Shown here one piece after another: positions 26,914 to 35,137 of a stretch of DNA of 64,000 nt. The notes under the pieces are model-generated. The model did not search any database, had not been told where the DNA came from, and was given only the letters and a program-made list of their open reading frames with translations. Source of the stretch: an uncultured bacterium (lineage in GTDB: Bacteria > Verrucomicrobiota > Verrucomicrobiia > CAIQCK01); NCBI GenBank assembly GCA_903870275.1, contig CAIQCK010000034.1, forward strand, positions 62,001 through 126,000, read 5' to 3'. Each line of letters starts with the position of its first letter. Positions within the stretch are counted from its first letter, which is position 1. Position numbers and translations under genes: made by a program.

Positions 26914-28446
26914 ATGAGTCTCGACTGGACCATCTATCTGTCGTTTATCGGCTCGGGCCTGATCCTGTGCCAGCCGCGCGAACAGCGCGACCGCATCCGC
27001 TGGATCGCGCTCGCGTTCGGCGTGGCGGGACTGGCCATCGCGCTGGGCGCGTGGTGGTCCTACAACGCCGCCGTGCCCGAACTGACGAAGCAAGTGGCGT
27101 CGGCGTCCGACCCGATCCGCGCCGCGTTCCGCGTGGTCTGCGACGCGCCGTGGATTCCGTCGTTGAAGATCAACTACTTCCTCGCCTACGACGGCATCAA
27201 CCTGCCGCTCGTGGTCCTCAACGGCTTCATCTGCGTCACCGGCATCCTGTTCAGCTGGAACGTCGAGCACCGCACGAAGGAGTTTTTCGCGTTCTTCCTC
27301 GCGCTCATCGGCGGCGTCTATGGCGTGTTCCTGTCAATGGACCTGTTTCTGCTGTTCGTGTTCTACGAACTGGCCATTATCCCGAAATACTTCCTCATCG
27401 CCATCTGGGGCGGCACGCGGAAGGAATACGGCGCGATGAAACTCGTGCTCTACAGCTTCGTCGGAAGCGCCGCGGCGCTCGTCGGCATCCTCGCGCTCTA
27501 CGTCAAGGCCGGCGGGCCGTCCGGCGTCGCAGGCTTCAACCTGCTCGCGCTCAAGGACGTGGCCTTCACGCCGGAGTTCCAATACTGGTGTTTCCCGCTC
27601 GTGTTCCTCGGATTCGCGGTGCTGGCGGGCATGTGGCCGTTCCATACGTGGGTGCCGACGGGCCACGTCGCCGCGCCGACGGCCGCATCCATGCTGCTGG
27701 CGGGCGTCGTGATGAAACTCGGCGCTTACGGCTGTCTACGCGCCGGCATCATGCTGATGCCCTCGGGCGCGAAGGCGTGGGCCGGCGTCATCGCGGTCAT
27801 CGCGGTCATCAACATCATCTACGGCGCGATGGTGGCGCTGGTGCAGCGCGATTTCAAATTCGTCATCGGCTACAGCTCGGTCAGCCACATGGGTTTCGTG
27901 CTACTCGGTTTGGTGACGCTCACCACCATCGGTCTCAATGGCGCGGTGCTCCAGATGTTCAGCCACGGCATCATCGCCGGCCTGCTGTTCGCCGTCGTCG
28001 GCCGCATGGTGTATGACCGCACCCATACGCGCGTGCTGGCGGAACTCCAGTCCATGCGGCTCTATGAGATCATGCCCTTCGCCGCGATTACGTTCGTGCT
28101 GGCCGGCGCGGCCTCGATGGGCGTGCCCGGCTTCAGCGGGTTCGTCGCCGAACTGCAGGTGCTGCTCGGCGCGTGGCAGCAATACCCGTGGCTGGCGGTC
28201 GCGGCCGGCTTCGGCATCCTGGTGACGTTTGCTTACACGTTGTTGACGATCCTGCGCGCGTTTTTCGGCGAGCGGCGCACCGCGAACGAACAACATCTGC
28301 GCGCAATGCCACCGATCTCCGCGCCGGAGAAGATCGGCGCAATCATCCTGATTTCGGTGACCATCATTGTCGGCGTCTGTCCGAACTGCCTGTTGAACAT
28401 GATCAATCTAAGCGTCCAACCGCTGGTATCGCTGCTGGCCAAGTGA
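26914..28446 (+). CDS. Second NuoM-type antiporter subunit, TM7 lysine replaced
   Basis: A 510-residue membrane protein clearly of the NuoM type (A-A-P-T-A-A-S-M-L-L-A-G-V-V-M-K-L-G-A-Y-G, V-S-H-M-G-F-V-L-L-G). The TM5 glutamate (F-Y-E-L-A-I-I-P-K), TM8 lysine and TM12 glutamate (F-V-A-E-L-Q) are kept. At the TM7 position the sequence reads A-V-L-A-G-M-W-P-F-H-T-W-V-P-T-G-H, so the conserved lysine is Leu237 and the P-D-A motif is altered. It sits between nuoM and nuoN and overlaps nuoN by one base, so it is surely part of the complex. It may be a fourth channel with a modified or inactive proton path. Confidence 0.9.
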   Translation: MSLDWTIYLSFIGSGLILCQPREQRDRIRWIALAFGVAGLAIALGAWWSYNAAVPELTKQVASASDPIRAAFRVVCDAPWIPSLKINYFLAYDGINLPLVVLNGFICVTGILFSWNVEHRTKEFFAFFLALIGGVYGVFLSMDLFLLFVFYELAIIPKYFLIAIWGGTRKEYGAMKLVLYSFVGSAAALVGILALYVKAGGPSGVAGFNLLALKDVAFTPEFQYWCFPLVFLGFAVLAGMWPFHTWVPTGHVAAPTAASMLLAGVVMKLGAYGCLRAGIMLMPSGAKAWAGVIAVIAVINIIYGAMVALVQRDFKFVIGYSSVSHMGFVLLGLVTLTTIGLNGAVLQMFSHGIIAGLLFAVVGRMVYDRTHTRVLAELQSMRLYEIMPFAAITFVLAGAASMGVPGFSGFVAELQVLLGAWQQYPWLAVAAGFGILVTFAYTLLTILRAFFGERRTANEQHLRAMPPISAPEKIGAIILISVTIIVGVCPNCLLNMINLSVQPLVSLLAK

Positions 28447-29972
28447 TGAACCCGTCCTACATCCAACTATTGCTGGAGTTGCTGCCGCAAATCGCCCTGG
28501 TCGTCACGGCGTTTGCGCTGTTGGCGGTGGACTTTGCCTTGTTGCGACAGCGCGATCCGACACCGCGGTTCCGGACGCTCGGCCGGATCACCGTGTTCGG
28601 CCTGGCGGTCGCCGGCGCCATGCTGTTTTTCCAACTCGGCCAGGTTCAGGCCGGAGGCGCCTTTGTCGGCCCGCTGCGGACCGTCGTGCTCGATCCGCTG
28701 ACGGTGTTCTTCCAGATCGTCATCGTCGTGGTGACGATCATCACGGTCTTCATCTCGATGGCGTATCCGTTCACGACGCACGTAAGCGAATACTACGCCG
28801 TGCTGATCTTCGGCGCGCTCGGCATGAACTTCCTCATCGCGAGCGAGGAACTCATCGCCATCTTCGTCTCGCTGGAACTGCTCAGCGTCTGCCTCTACAT
28901 CCTCACCGCGTTCCACAAGGGCATGCTGCGCTCGGCGGAGGGTGGGCTGAAATACTTCGTCTTCGGCGCGCTCAGCTCGGCGTTCATGTTGTTCGGCCTC
29001 GCGTGGACCTACGGGCTGACCGGCGACACGACGCTGGCCGGCATCGGCCAGGCCGCGACGGAACTGGCGAAGCACGGTCTCCACGGCAACGGCGCGATGC
29101 TCGGCGTGGCGCTGCTGTTCACGCTCGTCGGCTTTGGATTCAAGATCGCCGCCGCGCCATTCCACCAATGGGCACCCGACGCCTACGAAGGGTCGCCGAC
29201 GCCCGCGACCGCGTTTATCGCCACTGGCTCGAAGATCGCGTCGTTCTTCATCCTCGTGAAAGTGTTGTTCATCGGGTTCGCCGGCGCGCACGGCTCGGCG
29301 GCGTGGGGTGGGTTCAACAGCGGCTGGATCGCCGTCGCGGCGACGCTGGCGGCTATTACTCTGGTCGTCGGCAACACCGCCGCCATCGTCCAGCGCAACG
29401 TCAAGCGACTGCTGGCCTATTCCGCGATCGCCCACGCGGGCTACATCCTGACCGGCCTCGTCGCCGCCAACGCCCTCGGCGCGGCAAGCGTGTTTTTCTA
29501 CATCATCGTCTATGCGTTCACCAACCTCGGCGCGTTCGGTGTCGTCGCCGCGATCAGTGCCCGTGTCGGCGGCGATGATTTCAAGGATTTCACCGGCATT
29601 TACAAACGCGCGCCGGGCCTGACGTTCCTGATGCTGCTCTTCATCCTGTCGCTCGCAGGCGTTCCTCCGCTCGGCGGCTTCTTCGGCAAGTTCTATCTCT
29701 TCACCGCCGCGCTGAGCGCCGACCCGCACAACCTCGGTTTGTTCTGGCTCGTCGCCCTCGGCATCGCGATGAGCGCCGTCAGCCTTTACTACTATCTGGT
29801 CCTGCTGAAGACGATGTATGTCTCCGATCCAGTGGCTGAAACCTCCGCAGCCACTGACCGGATCGCCGCGCCGCCATTCCTGAATTTCGCCCTTTTGTTT
29901 TCCCTCGCCGTCGTGCTCTGGACCGGCATCGCTCCGCAACAGTTGCTCGGTTGGATCGAGCGGTTCCTTTGA
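28446..29972 (+). CDS. nuoN: NADH-quinone oxidoreductase subunit N
   Basis: A 508-residue antiporter-like subunit. NuoN features: S-L-E-L-L-S-V-C-L-Y-I-L (TM5 glutamate), F-K-I-A-A-A-P-F-H-Q-W-A-P-D-A-Y-E-G (TM7 lysine) and L-L-A-Y-S-A-I-A-H-A-G-Y. It starts within the stop of the second nuoM (TGATG) and ends the operon; no convincing terminator hairpin follows in the 74 bp before the next gene. Confidence 0.95.
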   Translation: MNPSYIQLLLELLPQIALVVTAFALLAVDFALLRQRDPTPRFRTLGRITVFGLAVAGAMLFFQLGQVQAGGAFVGPLRTVVLDPLTVFFQIVIVVVTIITVFISMAYPFTTHVSEYYAVLIFGALGMNFLIASEELIAIFVSLELLSVCLYILTAFHKGMLRSAEGGLKYFVFGALSSAFMLFGLAWTYGLTGDTTLAGIGQAATELAKHGLHGNGAMLGVALLFTLVGFGFKIAAAPFHQWAPDAYEGSPTPATAFIATGSKIASFFILVKVLFIGFAGAHGSAAWGGFNSGWIAVAATLAAITLVVGNTAAIVQRNVKRLLAYSAIAHAGYILTGLVAANALGAASVFFYIIVYAFTNLGAFGVVAAISARVGGDDFKDFTGIYKRAPGLTFLMLLFILSLAGVPPLGGFFGKFYLFTAALSADPHNLGLFWLVALGIAMSAVSLYYYLVLLKTMYVSDPVAETSAATDRIAAPPFLNFALLFSLAVVLWTGIAPQQLLGWIERFL

Positions 29973-30046
29973 GCGTCGCCGCTGCGACCCCCGCGACGTG
30001 TAAATAATCTTTGCCTAACGGGCATGGCTTCGCACAGAATGCGCGC

Positions 30047-30922
30047 GTGAGGCCGATCATCCTGGCAGTCATTTTGGCGGCGACCGCGACAGTGCTCGCG
30101 CAATCGCCGGCGATGGAGAAACAACTTCTGTTCGGCGGCGCGTCAGCGAAAGGCTGGTCGCCGGCGGAATCCACCGTCGAGGTTTCCACGGCGCACGTAA
30201 AGGTCAACGAGACCGCGCTGCACTGGCACGTCACGGTGGATTACTACGGCGGCGAGCCGAAATATCCGATCGGCTGGCCGCGATTCGGCCGCATGATCCC
30301 CGAAGGCCCGCAGCGCGACTGGTCGGCGTGGGATTATCTGCACATGTGGATTTACATGACCGCCTCGCGCCCGACGCTGCCGAAGGACCCGGCCGGCCTG
30401 GGCATCCAGGCGCCGGACAAGGGAAGCGGAATCCAGATGATTCTGACGGAACTGAAACTGGGCGAATGGGTCGAGATCAAGATTCCGATCTCGAAGATTG
30501 CGCGGCCCGGCGACGTTCGGAACATCCAGTTTCACATCGCCGAGGCCAACTACAGGCATCAGGATCAACTCGACTTCTTCATTGACGACCTCGCGCTGCT
30601 TCGCTACGCGCAGCCGACGGTCCTGAATTTTGCGGCCGAGACGGCGGTGATGTTCGCCGATGCGAAGACGGTGGCCGTGCGTTTCCAACTTGCCGGCGTC
30701 AAGCCGGGCGACACCGTGCCCGTCGCGTGCGAACTGCGGCGCGACGGCAAAGTCATGGCGAGCGCGACGGCGCAGGCTGCGCGCGGCCCGCAACGCATCA
30801 TCATCGAACCGGCTCGCGGCGGTCTCGCGCCCGGCGTGTATGAGTTGACCGCCCGCGCCGGTGACGGCCAGCCCGCGCCGCCGGTGGCGTTGCGTGTCGT
30901 CGAATCGCCGTGGAGGAAATAA
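30047..30922 (+). CDS. Secreted protein with carbohydrate-binding-like domain
   Basis: A protein of about 291 residues, probably starting at the GTG at 30047 directly before a signal peptide (R-P-I-I-L-A-V-I-L-A-A-T). A beta-rich region at about 60-190, with W-D-Y-L-H-M-W-I-Y and an F-F-I-D-D-L-A-L-L ending, resembles jelly-roll carbohydrate-binding modules (galactose-binding-like fold). The last 90 residues look Ig-like. There are no catalytic motifs. It ends 2 bp before the DUF4091 gene, whose ribosome-binding site lies in its last codons, so the two are one transcript and probably act on the same glycan. Confidence 0.6.
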   Translation: MRPIILAVILAATATVLAQSPAMEKQLLFGGASAKGWSPAESTVEVSTAHVKVNETALHWHVTVDYYGGEPKYPIGWPRFGRMIPEGPQRDWSAWDYLHMWIYMTASRPTLPKDPAGLGIQAPDKGSGIQMILTELKLGEWVEIKIPISKIARPGDVRNIQFHIAEANYRHQDQLDFFIDDLALLRYAQPTVLNFAAETAVMFADAKTVAVRFQLAGVKPGDTVPVACELRRDGKVMASATAQAARGPQRIIIEPARGGLAPGVYELTARAGDGQPAPPVALRVVESPWRK

Positions 30923-30924
30923 CC

Positions 30925-33249
30925 ATGCGCTTTATTCGTTACGCTCTACGCTTCACGCTCCACGCTTCACGCTGCGTCCCTGCTCTCGCCTTTGCCCTCA
31001 CCGCTCACGCCGAGCCGCTCCTCTACGACATGGGCACGGCGAAGTCGGATGTCTGGGCCGGCTTCACGAAGGTCACCGCCACCAACGTCTTCGATGCGAA
31101 GGCCAGCTTCGGCTGGCAGAGCAAGGGCGGCCTCACCTCGTCCGCGCACGCCTACCGCGAGATGGTCGAAAGCAGACGCGGCGACCGCGCGGAGCAGCCA
31201 CCCATCTGGACCAATCCGATCACGGAGGCCGCCGTGCTCGGCACCAACGCCAACGCGTTTCTCATCGCGGCGCCGCCCGGCGATTACAACATCTACATCG
31301 TCTGCGGCACAAGCGACTCCCGATATCGCGCGCAGTTCTTCGACTTCATCGTGCAGGTCGGCAGCCAGAAACAACGCGTGCAGATCGAAGGGCCTTACCA
31401 ATTCCGCACGCTGCGGTTCCGCGCCACCGCCGGCAAGGAGCCGCTCGCCGTCAAACTTTCGCCGCGCAGCAAGTGGGTCGTCAACGCCGTCATGGCGTGG
31501 CCCGATGCCGACGCGCCGCGCGTCCAAAAAGAGATCATCGCGCCGTTCGAGGAGTGGACGTTTCGCATGTCGCCGGAGCAATGGGCGAAATGGAAACAGG
31601 ACCCGGAGCCGCCGACCGGCCCGATGCCAAAGCTGGGCGCCGCGGACGAAAAACGCGGCTTTGCCGTCTGGTCGCGCCACTACCTCGAATGCATCTATCC
31701 GCACACCAACCCGCGCGCCGAAGACCTCAACCCCGAACTGCGCGCGTTCGCAACACCGGGCGAGTTTGAGCCAGTGAACTTTATTGTGCGGCCGTTACGC
31801 GACATCGCCAACGCCAAGGTGAACGTCAGCGCCATCGGTCCAGTGCCGGCGAAGAACATCGAGGTGCGCCGCGTCCGCTACATGCTCGCGCGGCCAAACT
31901 ACACCGTGCTCCATCGCTACCGTGTCGTGCCCGACGTGCTGGAGCGGTTCGAGGGCGGCGATCTGAAGGCCGACGAGAACGCGCGGTTCTGGCTGACGAT
32001 CCGCGTCCCCGACAACGCCCCCGCAGGCGAGTATCGAGGAAAGGTCACATTCGCTTGCGACGGCGGCACGGCCGTCGTGCCGGTCAAGCTGCGCATCCTG
32101 CCGTTCAAACTCCGCGAGGACCCGACGAAGATTTTCGGCATTTATTATCATCATCCGCTCGGAGAGATGGCGAGAGCGAAGGACGACGTTTCGAGCGAGT
32201 ATTTCCGCCACAAGGCGGAGCTGGAGCACGCCGACATGGTGGCGCACGGCACGCGCAACGTCGTGCTCTCGCTCTGGTGCCCGCCGGCCGACAAGGACGG
32301 CAAGTTCGACATCAAGTGGGAAACGCTTGCCGAGGAAATGGAGCTGTGGAAAAAGCACGGTTTCGTCGGGCCAATCGCGCTGGAGTTCAACGCCGCCGGC
32401 GTTTACGAAAAATACACTCATGAGCATTTCGGCTCGCATATGCGCGGCGTGAAGGACCCGCCGGAGGAGTTCGGCCGCGAGTTGACGGCGATGGTGCGCG
32501 CCATCGAGGCGGGGCGAAAGGAGCGCGGCTGGCCGGAGTTTCTCTACTACCCGATTGACGAACCGGGCACCGATCCGGCGTCGGTGAATTTCATGGTGAA
32601 GGCGCTGAAGGCGTGCAAGGCCGCCGGCGTGCGGACCTACGTGACGGCCGACCCGACGCACGAGGCGTTCGAGCCGCTGCGGCCTTGGGTGGACGTGTGG
32701 TGCACGCAACCGTTCGCGCCGGACCGTGAGACGATTCTCGCCGACATGAAGGCGCGGAAGGTGGAGTATTGGTGCTATCCGAACCATGTCAACGGCGAGA
32801 ACGACCACACGCCGGTGACCGGCGCGCGGATGACCTACGGCTTCGGCTTCTGGCGCAGCGGATTCCTGACGCTGATCCCGTGGATTTACCAGGCGAACGT
32901 CGGCGATCCTTGGAACTACCTCGACGGTTCCTCGATGGATTTCTTCAACCGCAGCGAGCCGGACGGCACGCCGGTTCCCGTCGCGATGTGGGAGGCGTAT
33001 CGTGAAGGCTACGACGATTACCGCTACATCTATACGCTGGAGCAACTCATTGCTGAGGCGAAGAAGAGCGGCAAGCCCGCGGCACAGGATGCCGCGGCGA
33101 AAGCGGAACGCGAGCTGAAGTTCGTCTGGGATTCCATCCGCGTGCAGACGAAATACAAAGACGACGATCTCTGGTCGCCCGCCGAGTTCGACGTTTATCG
33201 CTGGCTCGTGGCGCGGCAGATTCTTGCCGTGCAAAACGCGTTGCGCTGA
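30925..33249 (+). CDS. DUF4091 glycoside-hydrolase-like secreted protein
   Basis: A 774-residue protein with a signal peptide (about 1-32). The order is: an N-terminal beta-rich module (about 33-200), an Ig-like linker (about 260-390, E-F-E-P-V-N-F), a TIM-barrel-like centre containing Y-P-I-D-E-P-G-T-D near residue 545, and the C-terminal DUF4091 segment (about 580-720; M-T-Y-G-F-G-F-W-R-S-G, W-E-A-Y-R-E-G-Y-D-D-Y-R-Y). This is the GH123-related architecture. The D-E pair in I-D-E-P is the plausible catalytic site (inference). A perfect GGAGG lies 8 bases upstream of ATG 30925. The substrate is unknown. Confidence 0.8.
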   Translation: MRFIRYALRFTLHASRCVPALAFALTAHAEPLLYDMGTAKSDVWAGFTKVTATNVFDAKASFGWQSKGGLTSSAHAYREMVESRRGDRAEQPPIWTNPITEAAVLGTNANAFLIAAPPGDYNIYIVCGTSDSRYRAQFFDFIVQVGSQKQRVQIEGPYQFRTLRFRATAGKEPLAVKLSPRSKWVVNAVMAWPDADAPRVQKEIIAPFEEWTFRMSPEQWAKWKQDPEPPTGPMPKLGAADEKRGFAVWSRHYLECIYPHTNPRAEDLNPELRAFATPGEFEPVNFIVRPLRDIANAKVNVSAIGPVPAKNIEVRRVRYMLARPNYTVLHRYRVVPDVLERFEGGDLKADENARFWLTIRVPDNAPAGEYRGKVTFACDGGTAVVPVKLRILPFKLREDPTKIFGIYYHHPLGEMARAKDDVSSEYFRHKAELEHADMVAHGTRNVVLSLWCPPADKDGKFDIKWETLAEEMELWKKHGFVGPIALEFNAAGVYEKYTHEHFGSHMRGVKDPPEEFGRELTAMVRAIEAGRKERGWPEFLYYPIDEPGTDPASVNFMVKALKACKAAGVRTYVTADPTHEAFEPLRPWVDVWCTQPFAPDRETILADMKARKVEYWCYPNHVNGENDHTPVTGARMTYGFGFWRSGFLTLIPWIYQANVGDPWNYLDGSSMDFFNRSEPDGTPVPVAMWEAYREGYDDYRYIYTLEQLIAEAKKSGKPAAQDAAAKAERELKFVWDSIRVQTKYKDDDLWSPAEFDVYRWLVARQILAVQNALR

Positions 33250-33342
33250 ACTCACAGCGCCCGGCCACCAATAAGAGCGGCGGCTGATGCGTTATAGCGA
33301 TGACGCGCGAAGCGCGCCGACAAACCCATCGTGCGACCAACC

Positions 33343-34278
33343 ATGAAGACAACCCGCCGCTTGCTCATCCGCCTGACTGCGCTACTCTTTCTGACTGCCA
33401 TGACAACCCATGCCCAGCAACCTCCGCCGCGCCGGCCTCAAGGACCGCCGCCGCTGCCCGAAGGCGTGCGCGCCCTGCGCGACATCGAGTATGTGCCGGG
33501 CGGCGGCAATGCGCAGTCGCTTGATCTCTACCTGCCGAAGAGCGACCGGCCGGTGCCGTTGATCATCTGGATTCACAGCGGTGCGTTTCGCGCGGGCGAC
33601 AAGGCGCAATGTCCCGCGATGGCTTTCACCCGGCGCGGTTACGCTGCGGCGAGCCTCAACTACCGGCTCAGCGGGCAGGCGATCTTTCCAGCGGCCATCG
33701 AGGACTGCAAGGCCGCCGTCCGCTGGCTGCGCGCGCACGCCAGGGAATACAACCTCGACGCCGACCACTTCGGCGCGTGGGGTTCCTCGGCGGGAGGCCA
33801 TCTCGTCGCGTTGCTCGGCGCCAGCGGCGACGTAAAGCAACTCGAAGGTAACGGCGGCAATCTTGAGTTCAGCAGCCGTGTACAGGCGGTGTGCGATTGG
33901 TTCGGCCCGACCGATTTCGTTCAAATGGAGGCGCACGCGCTCACGCCGGGCAGGCCGTTCGACCATGACGCGGCCGATTCGCCCGAGTCGCTGTTCATCG
34001 GCGGCGCGATCCAGGACAACAAGGACAAGGCGCGCGCCGCCAACCCGATCACCTACGTCACGCTCGGCGCCCCGCCGTTCCTCATCATGCACGGCGACCA
34101 AGATCCGCTGGTGCCGCATCACCAGAGCGAACTGCTCGAAGCGGCGCTAAAAAAAGCCGGCGTCGAGGTCACGTTCCGCACCGTCGAGGGTGCGGGCCAC
34201 GGTTTCGGCGGGCCGGAAATCTTCAGGATGGTCGAGGCATTCTTCGACAAGCACCTGAAGAAATCCGTCGCGCCGTAA
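33343..34278 (+). CDS. Secreted alpha/beta hydrolase, BD-FAE-like esterase
   Basis: A 311-residue protein with a signal peptide (1-24) and a Pro-rich linker. The oxyanion motif is H-S-G-A-F (about 78-82, replacing the usual HGGG), the nucleophile elbow is G-S-S-A-G-G (Ser149), and the late H-G-D-Q-D-P-L-V-P and G-H-G-F motifs supply Asp and His. This matches bifunctional feruloyl/acetyl-xylan esterases, with carboxylesterases as an alternative. ATG 33343 is chosen since the signal peptide starts there. Confidence 0.85.
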   Translation: MKTTRRLLIRLTALLFLTAMTTHAQQPPPRRPQGPPPLPEGVRALRDIEYVPGGGNAQSLDLYLPKSDRPVPLIIWIHSGAFRAGDKAQCPAMAFTRRGYAAASLNYRLSGQAIFPAAIEDCKAAVRWLRAHAREYNLDADHFGAWGSSAGGHLVALLGASGDVKQLEGNGGNLEFSSRVQAVCDWFGPTDFVQMEAHALTPGRPFDHDAADSPESLFIGGAIQDNKDKARAANPITYVTLGAPPFLIMHGDQDPLVPHHQSELLEAALKKAGVEVTFRTVEGAGHGFGGPEIFRMVEAFFDKHLKKSVAP

Positions 34279-34371
34279 ACTCGCGCAGGATTTGGCGCGC
34301 CAGCTTTTTCTCCGCGTGGTTGAGAATCTCTCGCATGGCGGTAACCATCTTCCGCTTGTTGCGCGCCCGGC
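34278..34371 (-). pseudogene. Remnant copy of the 3' end of the downstream glycosyltransferase-like gene
   Basis: These 94 bases match 35154-35247 at about 87% identity by eye (about 12 mismatches, no gaps). Read on the minus strand they encode a near copy of the last 31 residues of the protein at 35138-36400: A-R-N-K-R-K-M-V then N-H-A-E-K-K-L-A-R-Q-I-L-R-E, versus A-R-D-N-R-K-M-A then N-H-A-E-K-K-L-A-R-E-I-L-R-E. It abuts the stop codon of the esterase gene, and there is no start or stop for an independent protein. The two copies flank the membrane-protein gene as direct repeats. Confidence 0.85.
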
Positions 34372-34394
34372 GTGATTCCGATAACCTCCGCCGC

Positions 34395-35096
34395 ATGAAA
34401 GCGGTTTTTCAAGCCTGTCCGCCAAGGCGGGCGTCCGAACCGCAGCGCGACACGGGTGCCGGCGGGGTGCGTAAACTGCCCGCTTGGCTCAAGTGGTCGT
34501 TGACTGTCTTCCTTGCCTTGTGGTTGCCCGCCATGTTCAACACCTACGGCGCGCAGAATGTCCTCTGGCTCTGCGAGGTGGGCAACCTGTTCCTCGTGCT
34601 GGCCCTCTGGCTGGAAAACCGGCTGCTGCTCTCCGCCTTGTTGGATGGCCTGCTGCTGGTGGATCTGGCTTGGGGCGCGGACCTCTTGGTGGCGCTGGCG
34701 AGCAACCTGCATCCGTTCGGCGCTACCGCCAACATGTTTGATCCGTCCATTCCCCTGCCGGTTCGGTTGGGATCACTGTTCCACCTCGCTGTTCCCGCGG
34801 CACTGCTCTTTGCGGTGGCCCGCTTGGGCTATGATCGCCGAGGTTTCCTGTTGCAGACGGCTATCACCACGGTAGTGCTGACGGTCTCGTATCTGGCAAC
34901 CACGCCGCTGTCGAACGTCAACTGGGTTTTTGGCTTGGGAGCGCTTCAGCAAACGGTCCCGGCACCGGCTTACCTGCTCTTCTGCATGGTGGCGTATCCG
35001 CTCATACTTTATTTACCAGTGCATCTGGTGGCCGCGCGCTGCATGCCTATGGAACGCGTTGCCGCCGGCGTTACCGCGACGGCGCGGCGTGATTGA
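34395..35096 (+). CDS. Multi-pass membrane protein of unknown function
   Basis: A 233-residue protein with about six hydrophobic helices (about 38-60, 60-80, 82-105, 125-145, 150-170, 190-215) and few polar segments. No motif I recognise. The proposed start ATG 34395 leaves a basic N-terminus of about 35 residues; an in-frame start further upstream would run through the remnant repeat. It is flanked on both sides by copies of the same 94-bp sequence, so it may have arrived by insertion or duplication at this site. It converges with the glycosyltransferase-like gene. Confidence 0.6.
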   Translation: MKAVFQACPPRRASEPQRDTGAGGVRKLPAWLKWSLTVFLALWLPAMFNTYGAQNVLWLCEVGNLFLVLALWLENRLLLSALLDGLLLVDLAWGADLLVALASNLHPFGATANMFDPSIPLPVRLGSLFHLAVPAALLFAVARLGYDRRGFLLQTAITTVVLTVSYLATTPLSNVNWVFGLGALQQTVPAPAYLLFCMVAYPLILYLPVHLVAARCMPMERVAAGVTATARRD

Positions 35097-35112
35097 CTAG
35101 CATTGGGACACT

Positions 35113-35134
35113 GGACGAGCTTGGAAGCTCGTCC
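35113..35134. terminator. Perfect inverted repeat between convergent genes, possible bidirectional terminator
   Basis: GGACGAGCTT and AAGCTCGTCC are perfect 10-base arms separated by GG, with outer GGGA/TCCC words around them. It lies in the 41 bp between two convergent stop codons. A clear T-tract is missing on either side, so it could equally be one of the dispersed palindromic repeats. Confidence 0.55.
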
Positions 35135-35137
35135 CAC

